From Bacillota bacterium (GTDB lineage: Bacteria > Bacillota > Clostridia > Lachnospirales > Anaerotignaceae), in assembly GCA_021768705.1 (NCBI GenBank), contig JAETUG010000001.1:62001-126000 (forward strand): 64,000 bases of DNA, written 5' to 3'. Positions 8,758 through 16,030 of the stretch are shown here, in pieces; position 1 is the stretch's first letter; each line of letters opens with the position of its first letter. The position numbers and the translations under genes are program-made. The notes under the pieces are model-generated. The model was not told where the DNA came from. It saw only the letters and a list, made by a program, of their open reading frames with translations, and did no database searches.

Positions 8758-10194
8758 TTAGATCCTTTCACCAATTAAATAAAATGTTTTGTTATCGATG
8801 ATTTTAACGGGAATCATCTGCCCGATCAAATCTTCCGTGCCGGGGAAATGCACCAGCATATTATTGTCGGCGCGGCCCGTCAGGATGGATTTATCCTGCT
8901 TGCTTGTCTCTTCCACAAATACAGTCATCACCTTGCCCACCTGTTCCTGATGCACTTCATGAACGATGGGATTCAGCACATCCAGCATCCGGTCAAAGCG
9001 GTCTTTCACCACATCCTCGGGCACTTGGTTTTCCATGGTCGCCGCAGGGGTGCCTGTCCGCTTGGAATAGATAAAGGTAAATGCTGTGCTGTAGCGAGAC
9101 TGGCGGATGACATCCAGGGTCTCCTGGAAATCTTCTTCTGTTTCGCCGGGGAAGCCTACGATGATATCGGTACTCAGGGTGATATCAGGCATAGCCTCTC
9201 TCGCCTTGCGTACCAGTTCCATGTAGGATTCCTTTGTATAGCGGCGATTCATGCGCTTTAAAATCCCATCACTGCCGCTCTGTACGGGCAGGTGCAGATA
9301 TTTGCAGACTTTGTCACATTCCGCCATGGCTTTTATCAATTCATCGGAAAGATCCTTGGGATGGGAAGTCATAAAACGGATGCGTTCGATGCCTTCCACC
9401 TCGTTCACCATCCGCAGCAGTTCTGCGAAGGAAACGGGATTTTCCAGATTCTTTCCGTAAGAATTTACATTCTGTCCCAGCAGCATGACTTCTTTCACAC
9501 CATCTGCCGCCAGTTTCCGAACCTCCGCCAGAATATCCTCTGGCGTACGGCTGCGTTCTCTGCCGCGTACATAGGGCACGATGCAGTAAGAACAAAAATT
9601 GTTGCAACCAAACATGATGTTGACAGATGCTTTATAAGGGAAATGTCGGATAGCAGGCAGGTCTTCCACCACTTCCTGATGCTCCTGCCAGATATCATAG
9701 ACCGTTTCCCCTGTTTCCATACGAGTTGCCACCAGTTCGGGCAGCTTATACAGATTGAATGTGCCGAAAACAATATCCACGTGGCGATATTTCTGACGCA
9801 GGGTCGCAAGAACTGTTTCCTGCTGCATCATGCAGCCACACAAAGCAATGATAGCATTGGGATTTTTTGTTTCTTTATAATGCTTCAGCCAACCCAGTTT
9901 GCCATATACCTTCAGTTCGGCATTTTCACGGACACAGCAGGTGTTGTAGATAATAAAATCTGCTTCCCTTTCCGCCTCTGTCCGCTCATAGCCCATTTCA
10001 GAAAGCATGCCTTCCAGTTTTTCGGAATCATGGGCGTTCATCTGGCAGCCCATTGCCAAAGAATAAAATTTCTTTTTGCGGCCGTTTTCCGCTTCGAAAG
10101 CATCATTTTGCTCACGAATGGCACGAATATATTCCAACTGCCTTGCCAGCTCTAAATCGCTGGGTTTGACAGCAGTTCCAGCTTTGATCTCCAT
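8758..10194 (-). CDS. miaB: tRNA-2-methylthio-N6-dimethylallyladenosine synthase MiaB
   Basis: MiaB is a radical-SAM methylthiotransferase that adds a methylthio group at C2 of i6A37 in tRNA. The order of domains is an N-terminal UPF0004 domain with three cluster Cys (GCQMN, NTCCVR, LCGCM), a radical-SAM core with CNNFCSYC followed by IVPYVRGRERSR, and a C-terminal TRAM domain. The length of 478 residues is normal, with a short extra N-terminal extension as in other clostridia. A GAGAGG site precedes the start. It is the first gene of the long operon and has its own promoter and a structured leader just upstream. Confidence 0.96.
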   Translation of the reverse strand: MEIKAGTAVKPSDLELARQLEYIRAIREQNDAFEAENGRKKKFYSLAMGCQMNAHDSEKLEGMLSEMGYERTEAEREADFIIYNTCCVRENAELKVYGKLGWLKHYKETKNPNAIIALCGCMMQQETVLATLRQKYRHVDIVFGTFNLYKLPELVATRMETGETVYDIWQEHQEVVEDLPAIRHFPYKASVNIMFGCNNFCSYCIVPYVRGRERSRTPEDILAEVRKLAADGVKEVMLLGQNVNSYGKNLENPVSFAELLRMVNEVEGIERIRFMTSHPKDLSDELIKAMAECDKVCKYLHLPVQSGSDGILKRMNRRYTKESYMELVRKAREAMPDITLSTDIIVGFPGETEEDFQETLDVIRQSRYSTAFTFIYSKRTGTPAATMENQVPEDVVKDRFDRMLDVLNPIVHEVHQEQVGKVMTVFVEETSKQDKSILTGRADNNMLVHFPGTEDLIGQMIPVKIIDNKTFYLIGERI

Positions 10195-10208
10195 AGTTTT
10201 TTCCTCTC

Positions 10209-10256
10209 AAAACGTGTTCATTTTGCGAAAAGAAACTCTTTTCACAAGTACGTTTT
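10209..10256 (-). other. Structured 5' leader of miaB operon
   Basis: Outer arms acgtttt (10250-10256) and aaaacgt (10209-10215) enclose a second stem formed by gtgaaaaga and tcttttcgc. The predicted transcription start falls at about 10250, so the RNA would begin with this closed stem and end it about 8 bases before the ribosome binding site. It may protect the 5' end or modulate translation. No known riboswitch class is recognised. Confidence 0.45.
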
Positions 10257-10285
10257 AGTATAACATAAGTTCAAGTCTTTCTCAA
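10257..10285 (-). promoter_or_regulatory. SigA-type promoter of miaB-mutS-mutL operon
   Basis: TTGAGA (10280-10285) and TATACT (10257-10262) are separated by 17 bp on the minus strand. The position, about 60 bp before the miaB start, fits the main promoter of the operon. Confidence 0.7.
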
Positions 10286-10302
10286 TGATTTTTCTGAGAA
10301 AC

Positions 10303-10794
10303 TTATGCAAATGAAACGATCTCCAGTGGGTTGCCATGTTCACGGATCAGTTGCAGAAGATCTTCTGTGACCAGATAAACAGAAGCCGTATTTTCATTGG
10401 GATGTACACCGATTTTCTTCATTTTCAGAAAATCCGCATCAAAGAAAACTTCTACCGCACAGGTTTCATCGTTCAATACGCCAAGGGGTGTCACGGAGCC
10501 CTTTTTTAGCTTCATGTATTTTTCCAGACGTTCCTCGGAAGCGAAGGACAACTTACCGATTCCCAGCTTCTCACCCAACTCTTTCAGGTTCGCCTGTTTA
10601 TTGGCACGAATAACGATCAGGAAATGACGTTTTCCCTTCTGATCCCGCAAGAAAAGATTTTTTGCTATATCCTCCATGTCCTCCAGTCCCAATGCTTCCA
10701 TCTCATCTATGGTATAAACGGGCTTATGTTCTACCCATTCATACGCAAACCCTTTTTCATCCAAAAAAGCTCTGATTTCCTGCTTTCCATACAT
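10303..10794 (-). CDS. Prolyl-tRNA editing protein (YbaK/EbsC, ProXp-ala-like)
   Basis: This 163-residue protein belongs to the YbaK/EbsC deacylase fold, in the branch annotated as prolyl-tRNA-synthetase-associated domain proteins that hydrolyse Ala-tRNA(Pro). Typical blocks are HKPVYTIDEM, KNLFLRD, the LIVIRANKQANLKEL strand-helix with its substrate Lys, GSVTPLGVLND, and HPNENTASV near the C-terminus. The fold is complete and no synthetase domain is fused. No clear ribosome binding site stronger than AAGGAGTG is needed; that site is present upstream. It stands alone, divergent from the glycerate kinase gene. Confidence 0.85.
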   Translation of the reverse strand: MYGKQEIRAFLDEKGFAYEWVEHKPVYTIDEMEALGLEDMEDIAKNLFLRDQKGKRHFLIVIRANKQANLKELGEKLGIGKLSFASEERLEKYMKLKKGSVTPLGVLNDETCAVEVFFDADFLKMKKIGVHPNENTASVYLVTEDLLQLIREHGNPLEIVSFA

Positions 10795-10986
10795 TTTTCA
10801 TCACTCCTTCCCGAATCATTTTACCGCAAAAACCGCAGAATTGCAGTATTTTTTGGGATTCTTTCGAATGTTTACACTTTGTTCACAATTCAGTCATACC
10901 CAATTCATATTGACAAGTTATAATAAAGATGTCCTAAAGAAAGAGGACAGATATTACATAGTATACATACCCTCCCCTTTTTACTG

Positions 10987-11015
10987 AAAAAGCACCTTAC
11001 CCTGGGTGCTTTTTT
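10987..11015 (+). terminator. Orphan intrinsic terminator (possible sRNA end)
   Basis: Stem agcacc/gggtgct with flanking A and T runs is followed by six T on the plus strand. It can also work on the minus strand (AGCACC...GGTGCT then TTTTT). No annotated gene ends here. It could finish a plus-strand small RNA of about 70-100 bases starting near 10910-10930. Confidence 0.6.
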
Positions 11016-11051
11016 ATTGTATTTTTATAAACACATTTCATTAGATTTCAC

Positions 11052-11080
11052 TTGTCATATACAATAATCTATGTTAAAAT
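11052..11080 (+). promoter_or_regulatory. SigA-type promoter of glycerate kinase
   Basis: TTGTCA (11052-11057) and TAAAAT (11075-11080) are spaced by 17 bp, and lie about 30 bp upstream of the chosen start codon. Confidence 0.6.
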
Positions 11081-11111
11081 TATAACAAAAATTATGGAAA
11101 GAGGTGCTCCT

Positions 11112-12365
11112 ATGGATCAAATGTTATCCGATGCAAAGAAAATCATCCACGATGCCATTCAGGCTTCCCTCCCCGATGAAGCTGTAAAAAAAGCCATTTG
11201 TGGGAAAAATTTTGATTTCCAAGGCAAAGTCATCGTCATCGCCATCGGCAAGGCTGCATGGAACATGGCGAAAGCAGCTGCAGAAAATATCTCCCACAAA
11301 ATCGACACTGGCATTGTTTTGACAAAATATGACCATTCCCAGGGAAAGATCCCCGGCTTTACCATTTTGGAGGCGGGACATCCTCTCCCCGATGAAAATA
11401 CCATCAGCGGTACAAAAAAGATCATCGAAGCTGTATCTGATCTGACAGAAAAAGACACTGTATTTTTCCTGGTTTCCGGCGGCGGCTCTGCCATTTTTGA
11501 AAAGCCTGCAGGTAACCTCGGACTGACAGATTTTCTGGATATCACCGATCAGCTTCTAAAATGCGGCGCCGATATTGTTGAGATCAACACCATCCGCAAG
11601 CACCTTTCCGCAGTAAAAGGCGGCAGATTTGCAGAGCTGTGTGCTCCCGCAAAGGTCTGCTGCATCGCCCTCAGCGATATTTTGGGCGACAGACCCGATT
11701 CCATCGCTTCCGGCCCTGCCTGTGCCGATGCATCTACTTCCGCAGAAGCCTTCGCAATAGTGAAAAAATATGATTTGCAATTAACAGAGGAAATGAAGGC
11801 CCAGCTTGCCAAAGAAACACCCAAATTCCTCTCCAACGTAACTATGGAGATCACTGGCAGTGTGACGCAGCTCTGCCAAGACGCAGCAGCCACAGCAAAA
11901 GAATTAGGCTATGTCCCTATGATCTTAACGAATATGCTGGATTGCGAAGCGAAAGAAGCGGGGAAATTTCTGGCATCTATTGCAAAAACCATCCGAAAAG
12001 ATGGACTTCCCCTGAAACCTCCTTGTGCGATCATTTGCGGTGGTGAAACCATCGTCCGCATCACCGGCAAGGGAAAAGGCGGAAGAAATCAGGAGCTTGC
12101 CCTTTCCGCTGCAGAAAGCATTGCCGGCATGGAAGGTGTTGTAATAGCGGCAGCAGGTTCTGATGGTACAGATGGCCCTACAGACGCTGCAGGCGGCATT
12201 GTAGATGGCAGTACCAGGTCTATTTTGGAAAAGAAAGGCATCTCTATTCCCACTGTTCTGACAGAAAATAATTCCTATCACGCTTTGAAAGCAGCGGATG
12301 CTCTTCTGCAAACAGGTCCTACAGGAACCAATGTCAATGACCTTTATCTTCTTCTCTGCAGATAA
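11112..12365 (+). CDS. Glycerate 2-kinase (type II, MOFRL family)
   Basis: This enzyme phosphorylates glycerate, giving 2-phosphoglycerate in most members of the GckA/TtuD class, and feeds it to glycolysis. The N-terminal DUF4147 domain has KAAWNMAKAA, a TKYDHS block and LVSGGGSA. The C-terminal MOFRL domain has CGGETIVR, GKGGRNQELAL and AGSDGTDGPTDAAGG. The length of 417 residues is typical. I chose the start at 11112 because of the GAGGTG site 7 bases upstream. A start at 11052 would lie inside the promoter. It is monocistronic and ends in a terminator facing the epimerase gene. Confidence 0.93.
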   Translation: MDQMLSDAKKIIHDAIQASLPDEAVKKAICGKNFDFQGKVIVIAIGKAAWNMAKAAAENISHKIDTGIVLTKYDHSQGKIPGFTILEAGHPLPDENTISGTKKIIEAVSDLTEKDTVFFLVSGGGSAIFEKPAGNLGLTDFLDITDQLLKCGADIVEINTIRKHLSAVKGGRFAELCAPAKVCCIALSDILGDRPDSIASGPACADASTSAEAFAIVKKYDLQLTEEMKAQLAKETPKFLSNVTMEITGSVTQLCQDAAATAKELGYVPMILTNMLDCEAKEAGKFLASIAKTIRKDGLPLKPPCAIICGGETIVRITGKGKGGRNQELALSAAESIAGMEGVVIAAAGSDGTDGPTDAAGGIVDGSTRSILEKKGISIPTVLTENNSYHALKAADALLQTGPTGTNVNDLYLLLCR

Positions 12366-12395
12366 TTTTATGGAAAGAAATACGCTATAAAAATG

Positions 12396-12427
12396 AAAAG
12401 ACCGCCCGTTTTACCGGGTGGTCTTTC
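12396..12427. terminator. Bidirectional terminator
   Basis: An 11-bp stem (aagaccgcccg with one G-U pair) sits between the convergent glycerate kinase and epimerase genes. T-rich tracts follow on both strands, stronger on the minus strand (TTTTCATTTTT). Confidence 0.8.
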
Positions 12428-12478
12428 CATTTTGGTTCCTTTGTATATTATCATTCTTTTGTAAAAAGGTTTTCTGCA

Positions 12479-13825
12479 TTACCAGCCATTACGATATTTC
12501 AGACATTCATCTGTGATCAGACCATCTTTATAATCCTGGATAGATTCTTCTATGATCTGGAAGCCTTTTCTCAGATTTTCAGGTCTGATATTCAGAGGGG
12601 GCTGCAGTCTCAATCTGTTACCTGCCAAAGAAATTACCAGCAAGCCTTTTTCATAAGCACGATACAGAATCTTATAAGCCCCATCCGGGTCAGGAACAAC
12701 GTTGCCGTTTTCGTTCCTCATGGTAATTACAAGGGCTTTGGACATTCCAATCCCACTTGTGCCGGAAGCAATATCAGGATGCTTTTCACAAATATCACTC
12801 AGGCATTCATACATGATAGCTGTGTTTTCCGCAAGGATATTTTGGAATTCTTCTGTAGCCATATAATCAAAAGCTGCAATGCCTGCTGCACAGGAAACAG
12901 CATTCCCACTCAATGTAAACAGGTGGGCAGGTGCAGGCAGCACATCCATCATTTCTGCTTTCCCAATGAAGGCACCCAGAGGGAAACCTGCACCAGCAGA
13001 TTTACCTAAGATGATACCATCGGGAATGATATCGTAATGTTCGATGGAGAAGAATTTACCGCTACGGTAGAAGCCCTGCTGTACTTCCTCTGCAATGAAC
13101 ATAATGCCATATTTCTGGCACAGTTCATATAGCTTTTTCATAAAGATCTTATGGGCAACCAGCAGACCGGCATCACCCTGAATGGGTTCAATGATCACTG
13201 CAGCGACTTCATAAGGATCCAGATATGTAGCAAAGGCTCTTTCCAGGTCTGCCACACATTCTCTTTCGCATTTCGCATCTCGGACCGATTCATCATAGAA
13301 GGGGAAGCAATAAATGTCAGGCAGTGTAGGACCCATTTTCGCACGCATTTTTGTTGTTACCATGGACATGGACATAGAACCATATGTGCTGCCATGATAG
13401 CCGTTAATAAATGTAATGATCTTTGTTCTGCCTGTGTATGCTCTGGAAAATTTTACAGCAGCATCGTTGGCATCAGAACCACAGTTACCAAAAGCAACTT
13501 TTACAGGAACGTTGCCGGGATAAACAGAAGCAAGTCTTTCTGCATATTCAATAGCAGGTTTGCCGTATGCGTATACGATCGTATACTGAGAATATTTATC
13601 CAGCTGTTCTTTTACAGCATTTGTTACCAGAGGATTGTTGCTGCCCAGATTCAGAGAAGATGCACTGGACAGAAAGTCGATGTAAGAATTGCCTTCTACA
13701 TCATAAATAACATCATGATCGATATGATCGACTACCATAGGAAAATAGGACAGATGCTGACAAGGGGCGATGATGTTGACATCTCTTTCTACCCATGCAT
13801 CATTTTTTTCTACACTGTTTCCCAT
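12479..13825 (-). CDS. Class III PLP enzyme, isoleucine 2-epimerase-like
   Basis: The 448-residue protein has the class III aminotransferase fold. From memory its closest characterised relative is the broad amino-acid isoleucine 2-epimerase of Lactobacillus buchneri rather than GABA transaminases. Shared blocks include FGNxGSDANDA, ARAYTGR, GxYHGSTYGS, EPIQGD, DAPAHLFT-like PAPAHLFT and a C-terminal NGW. The PLP lysine is K275 in LGKSAGAG. The residue that normally holds the pyridine nitrogen, an Asp in (A/I)DEVxxG, is Glu here (AEEVQQG, residue 246). Start at 13825 uses a TAAGGAG site; upstream GTG is too close to it. The gene follows a YkvI-type permease and has its own consensus promoter. 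Together they may take up and interconvert D- and L-amino acids. Transamination remains possible. Confidence 0.75.
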   Translation of the reverse strand: MGNSVEKNDAWVERDVNIIAPCQHLSYFPMVVDHIDHDVIYDVEGNSYIDFLSSASSLNLGSNNPLVTNAVKEQLDKYSQYTIVYAYGKPAIEYAERLASVYPGNVPVKVAFGNCGSDANDAAVKFSRAYTGRTKIITFINGYHGSTYGSMSMSMVTTKMRAKMGPTLPDIYCFPFYDESVRDAKCERECVADLERAFATYLDPYEVAAVIIEPIQGDAGLLVAHKIFMKKLYELCQKYGIMFIAEEVQQGFYRSGKFFSIEHYDIIPDGIILGKSAGAGFPLGAFIGKAEMMDVLPAPAHLFTLSGNAVSCAAGIAAFDYMATEEFQNILAENTAIMYECLSDICEKHPDIASGTSGIGMSKALVITMRNENGNVVPDPDGAYKILYRAYEKGLLVISLAGNRLRLQPPLNIRPENLRKGFQIIEESIQDYKDGLITDECLKYRNGW

Positions 13826-13890
13826 CGTTATCACTCCTTACTTCATAGTATTTTGTCTCTTGTAAAATAAAAATGTACTTTTTTAAAAAC

Positions 13891-13905
13891 AATTTAGAAC
13901 TAATT
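13891..13905. promoter_or_regulatory. Candidate operator at epimerase transcription start
   Basis: The imperfect palindrome aatttag-aac-taatt lies at the predicted start point, just downstream of the -10 box. Its AATTTAG/CTAAATT half-sites also occur in the larger palindrome at the equivalent place of the neighbouring permease promoter, so one regulator may bind both. The adjacent XRE-cupin protein is the obvious candidate; this is inference. Confidence 0.4.
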
Positions 13906-13931
13906 ATAAGTTTCCATTTTTTATTTGTCAA
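13903..13931 (-). promoter_or_regulatory. Consensus promoter of epimerase gene
   Basis: TTGACA (13926-13931) and TATAAT (13903-13908) are spaced by exactly 17 bp, a perfect consensus promoter about 80 bp upstream of the start codon. Confidence 0.8.
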
Positions 13932-13952
13932 CAGTATTTTGTTTGATTCACG

Positions 13953-15053
13953 TTAATTTTTTTTAGCTTTAGAAATCTTGTACAGGCCCAATGTCAGAAT
14001 AGGAATTACATATACAATGAACATTACCCACGCCAGTGTGCCGTATCCTTTTGCAATCAGCCCTGTCAGACCAAAAGAAGAAATCGCAGTTGTACCAGCC
14101 AACAGAATAACCGAAACCACAGGTGTTGTCCATTTCGGCGTTTCTGTACCTTTATTCTTGAATGCTTCATCAATACGGTCTGTAATGGAATAGATCAAAC
14201 CGGAGCCTGTTTCAATCAGCGTACCAAACAGTACGATCTGGAAAATATAGCGCAGCCAAGGCATATTCATCTGAGACAGAATATAGTCGATAGGCAGTTC
14301 CTGATCGATGATCACAGGATAGAAGCCACACATCGCAATAAAGAGGATAATACCAGGCAGGATACCAATGAAACCAGAGATAATACCGGCAATAGCCGCA
14401 TCCTTTGCAGATTCACTGTGTTTAATGGTATACAAAACAGCAATGATGATAGCCAAATTATAGAATGCATACTGGAAACCACCCATTACCCAGTTGCCTG
14501 TTACGGGAACAGAAGAAATATTTGCTGCAATCTGGTCACTGAAATTTGCAAATACCAAAACCAGAAACAGGAAATACACACCATACAGCACGAAGGACCA
14601 CGCAGACAATACTTTTTCAATCAGCTCAGAACCATTCATAACCAGTGTAAATACTGCTACAGACATACCAATGACACCGATCCATTTGTTCAAACCAAAT
14701 AACTCATGCAGAATCGAACCGGCAGAAGCCGACACAACAGCCAATACGATTACAATAAAGCAGATATAAGCCACTTCAAAGATAACCCAACCTGGCCCCA
14801 TCAATTCTTTCATAAAGCTCTTATAATCATATTTTTTAAAAATCTGCGCAAAGGCGAAGGATACTGCACAGATGATGGACCATACCAACAAGGATATGAT
14901 ACACATACCCAAAATGCCGCCCTTTGGACCATAGCCCATGAAATACTCTACCAATTCTCGACCTGTGCCGTAACCGCCAGCGATAACGCAGGACTGGAAA
15001 ACAATACCAGGAACGAAGTATTTTTGGAATTTTTTCGATGTTAAGATACTCAT
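13953..15053 (-). CDS. YkvI family membrane protein (APC-fold permease-like)
   Basis: This 366-residue protein has about ten predicted membrane helices and matches the uncharacterised YkvI family, distant relatives of APC/LeuT-fold amino acid transporters. The first helix contains GIVFQSCVIAGGYGTGREL, whose broken glycine-rich stretch resembles the unwound substrate-binding helix of that fold. Substrate is unknown. A GGGAGG site precedes the start. The gene has its own consensus promoter with a perfect 24-bp palindrome at the start point, lies downstream of an XRE-cupin regulator and upstream of an amino-acid epimerase-like gene, and so probably moves an amino acid that the epimerase acts on. 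Confidence 0.75.
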   Translation of the reverse strand: MSILTSKKFQKYFVPGIVFQSCVIAGGYGTGRELVEYFMGYGPKGGILGMCIISLLVWSIICAVSFAFAQIFKKYDYKSFMKELMGPGWVIFEVAYICFIVIVLAVVSASAGSILHELFGLNKWIGVIGMSVAVFTLVMNGSELIEKVLSAWSFVLYGVYFLFLVLVFANFSDQIAANISSVPVTGNWVMGGFQYAFYNLAIIIAVLYTIKHSESAKDAAIAGIISGFIGILPGIILFIAMCGFYPVIIDQELPIDYILSQMNMPWLRYIFQIVLFGTLIETGSGLIYSITDRIDEAFKNKGTETPKWTTPVVSVILLAGTTAISSFGLTGLIAKGYGTLAWVMFIVYVIPILTLGLYKISKAKKN

Positions 15054-15147
15054 AGACTTTCCCTCCCAAAAAATTCATTTGTTTTTTATAATACTTTTTT
15101 TCATTAGTCGACCTTTATCTTTTGTTTGCATCAACTCACAGCAAAGA

Positions 15148-15171
15148 AGCTAAATTAAATTTAATTTAGCT
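15148..15171. promoter_or_regulatory. Perfect 24-bp palindrome, candidate operator
   Basis: Arms agctaaattaaa and tttaatttagct form a perfect palindrome with no loop, two bases downstream of the -10 box of the permease promoter. This location would let a bound dimer block transcription start. The neighbouring XRE-cupin regulator is the likely ligand-sensing partner (inference). Confidence 0.65.
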
Positions 15172-15173
15172 AT

Positions 15174-15202
15174 ATTATATTTGAAACTATATTGTATGTC
15201 AA
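15174..15202 (-). promoter_or_regulatory. Consensus promoter of YkvI-like gene
   Basis: TTGACA (15197-15202) and TATAAT (15174-15179) with a 17-bp spacer on the minus strand. An ideal promoter like this generally needs a repressor, consistent with the overlapping palindrome. Confidence 0.8.
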
Positions 15203-15272
15203 TAAAAATTTAAACTAAATTTATTATAACTAAATAATTTGCAAAAATATATCTATTCTTTATGATCTGAGG

Positions 15273-15310
15273 CAAAAAAATAAAAGCCCAACAAATAATT
15301 TTGTCAGGCT
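15273..15310 (-). terminator. Terminator of XRE-cupin regulator gene
   Basis: Arms tttgtcaggct and agcccaacaaa form an 11-bp stem with G-U pairs. It is followed on the minus strand by TTTTATTTTTTT. It separates the regulator gene from the permease promoter. Confidence 0.75.
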
Positions 15311-15320
15311 ATGTTTCGTA

Positions 15321-15878
15321 TTAGTAAAGTGCTGGAGAAATGGCAGCCACTGCTTCCACTTCTTCCTCACCAGGATTATAAAGCTGATGATAGGTCTTCG
15401 GAGGTACATAGATACTATCGCCCTCATGTAGGGTATAGACCTTGTCATTGATATGATATTCCAAAGTACCCTTCAACACCAATGTGCATTCCCCTGCTTC
15501 ATCATGGAACTGCACCATAGTACTACCCCAGCTTTTTGGACCAAGGCGGAAACAAATCATCTCCATTTGTGTGCAAGTATTTTTTGAACGGCTATAGGGC
15601 GTTACAAACTGATACTCCATATTGATATCAGCAAACTGTATTTTTGTTCGTTTATCCTTCGGGATAACAGTAACTTCCTCCTGTTCTTCCTGAGAGAAAA
15701 GAGAGACCAGAGGAATTTCCAACCCTTCCGCAATGCGCATCAATACGGAAAGCGAGGGACTAATGAGGTTTCTTTCTATCTGAGAAATATAACCCGGTGT
15801 AACTTCCGCCTTTTCTGCTAGATCTTTGGCCGTGATTCCCTTTTCCATGCGGACTGATTTAATTTTTTCTCCTATCAC
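15321..15878 (-). CDS. XRE-family transcriptional regulator with C-terminal cupin
   Basis: The 185-residue protein joins an N-terminal helix-turn-helix (IGEKIKSVRMEKG through GYISQIERN) to a C-terminal cupin domain with the FHDEAGECTLVLKGTLEYHIND and DSIYVPPKTYHQLYNP blocks. Regulators of this layout usually sense a small carboxylate, amino acid or polyamine in the cupin. I prefer a GTG start at 15878, nine bases after an AAAGGAG site; the ATG at 15887 directly touches that site. It has its own promoter and terminator and probably controls the downstream permease and epimerase genes. Confidence 0.88.
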   Translation of the reverse strand: MIGEKIKSVRMEKGITAKDLAEKAEVTPGYISQIERNLISPSLSVLMRIAEGLEIPLVSLFSQEEQEEVTVIPKDKRTKIQFADINMEYQFVTPYSRSKNTCTQMEMICFRLGPKSWGSTMVQFHDEAGECTLVLKGTLEYHINDKVYTLHEGDSIYVPPKTYHQLYNPGEEEVEAVAAISPALY

Positions 15879-15904
15879 ATCGGACATCTCCTTTCATTTT
15901 TTGT

Positions 15905-15934
15905 ATTATACTACAGGTACCGATGTCTTTTCAA
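15905..15934 (-). promoter_or_regulatory. Promoter of XRE-cupin regulator
   Basis: TTGAAA (15929-15934) and TATAAT (15905-15910) with an 18-bp spacer on the minus strand, about 25 bp upstream of the start codon. Confidence 0.6.
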
Positions 15935-16030
15935 CGAAAACATCTCTTTCATATAAATCAAAATCCCCTTGCCTTTTTCGTAACTTCCCCGTAATATGAA
16001 ACTAGACGTTTTAAGGAGGAAGAAATAAAA

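Larger units (their letters stand above)
10795..11111. other. 317-bp divergent intergenic region
   Basis: Between the prolyl-tRNA editing gene (minus) and the glycerate kinase gene (plus) there is no supportable ORF. The region holds the kinase promoter on its right side, an intrinsic terminator at 10987-11015, and before that a short hairpin (gtcct/aggac, 10931-10948) and a CU-rich stretch. The terminator lies upstream of both genes and so is unexplained by them, which raises the possibility of a small RNA. Confidence 0.5.

Noticed and set aside
10910-10924. TTGACA and TATAAT near 10910 as a promoter for a small RNA
   Set aside because: The two boxes are only three bases apart, so they cannot form one promoter; each lacks a good partner.
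12479-13825. 4-aminobutyrate aminotransferase
   Set aside because: The overall motif pattern, including PAPAHLFT and the C-terminal NGW, fits the isoleucine 2-epimerase branch better, though a transaminase cannot be excluded.
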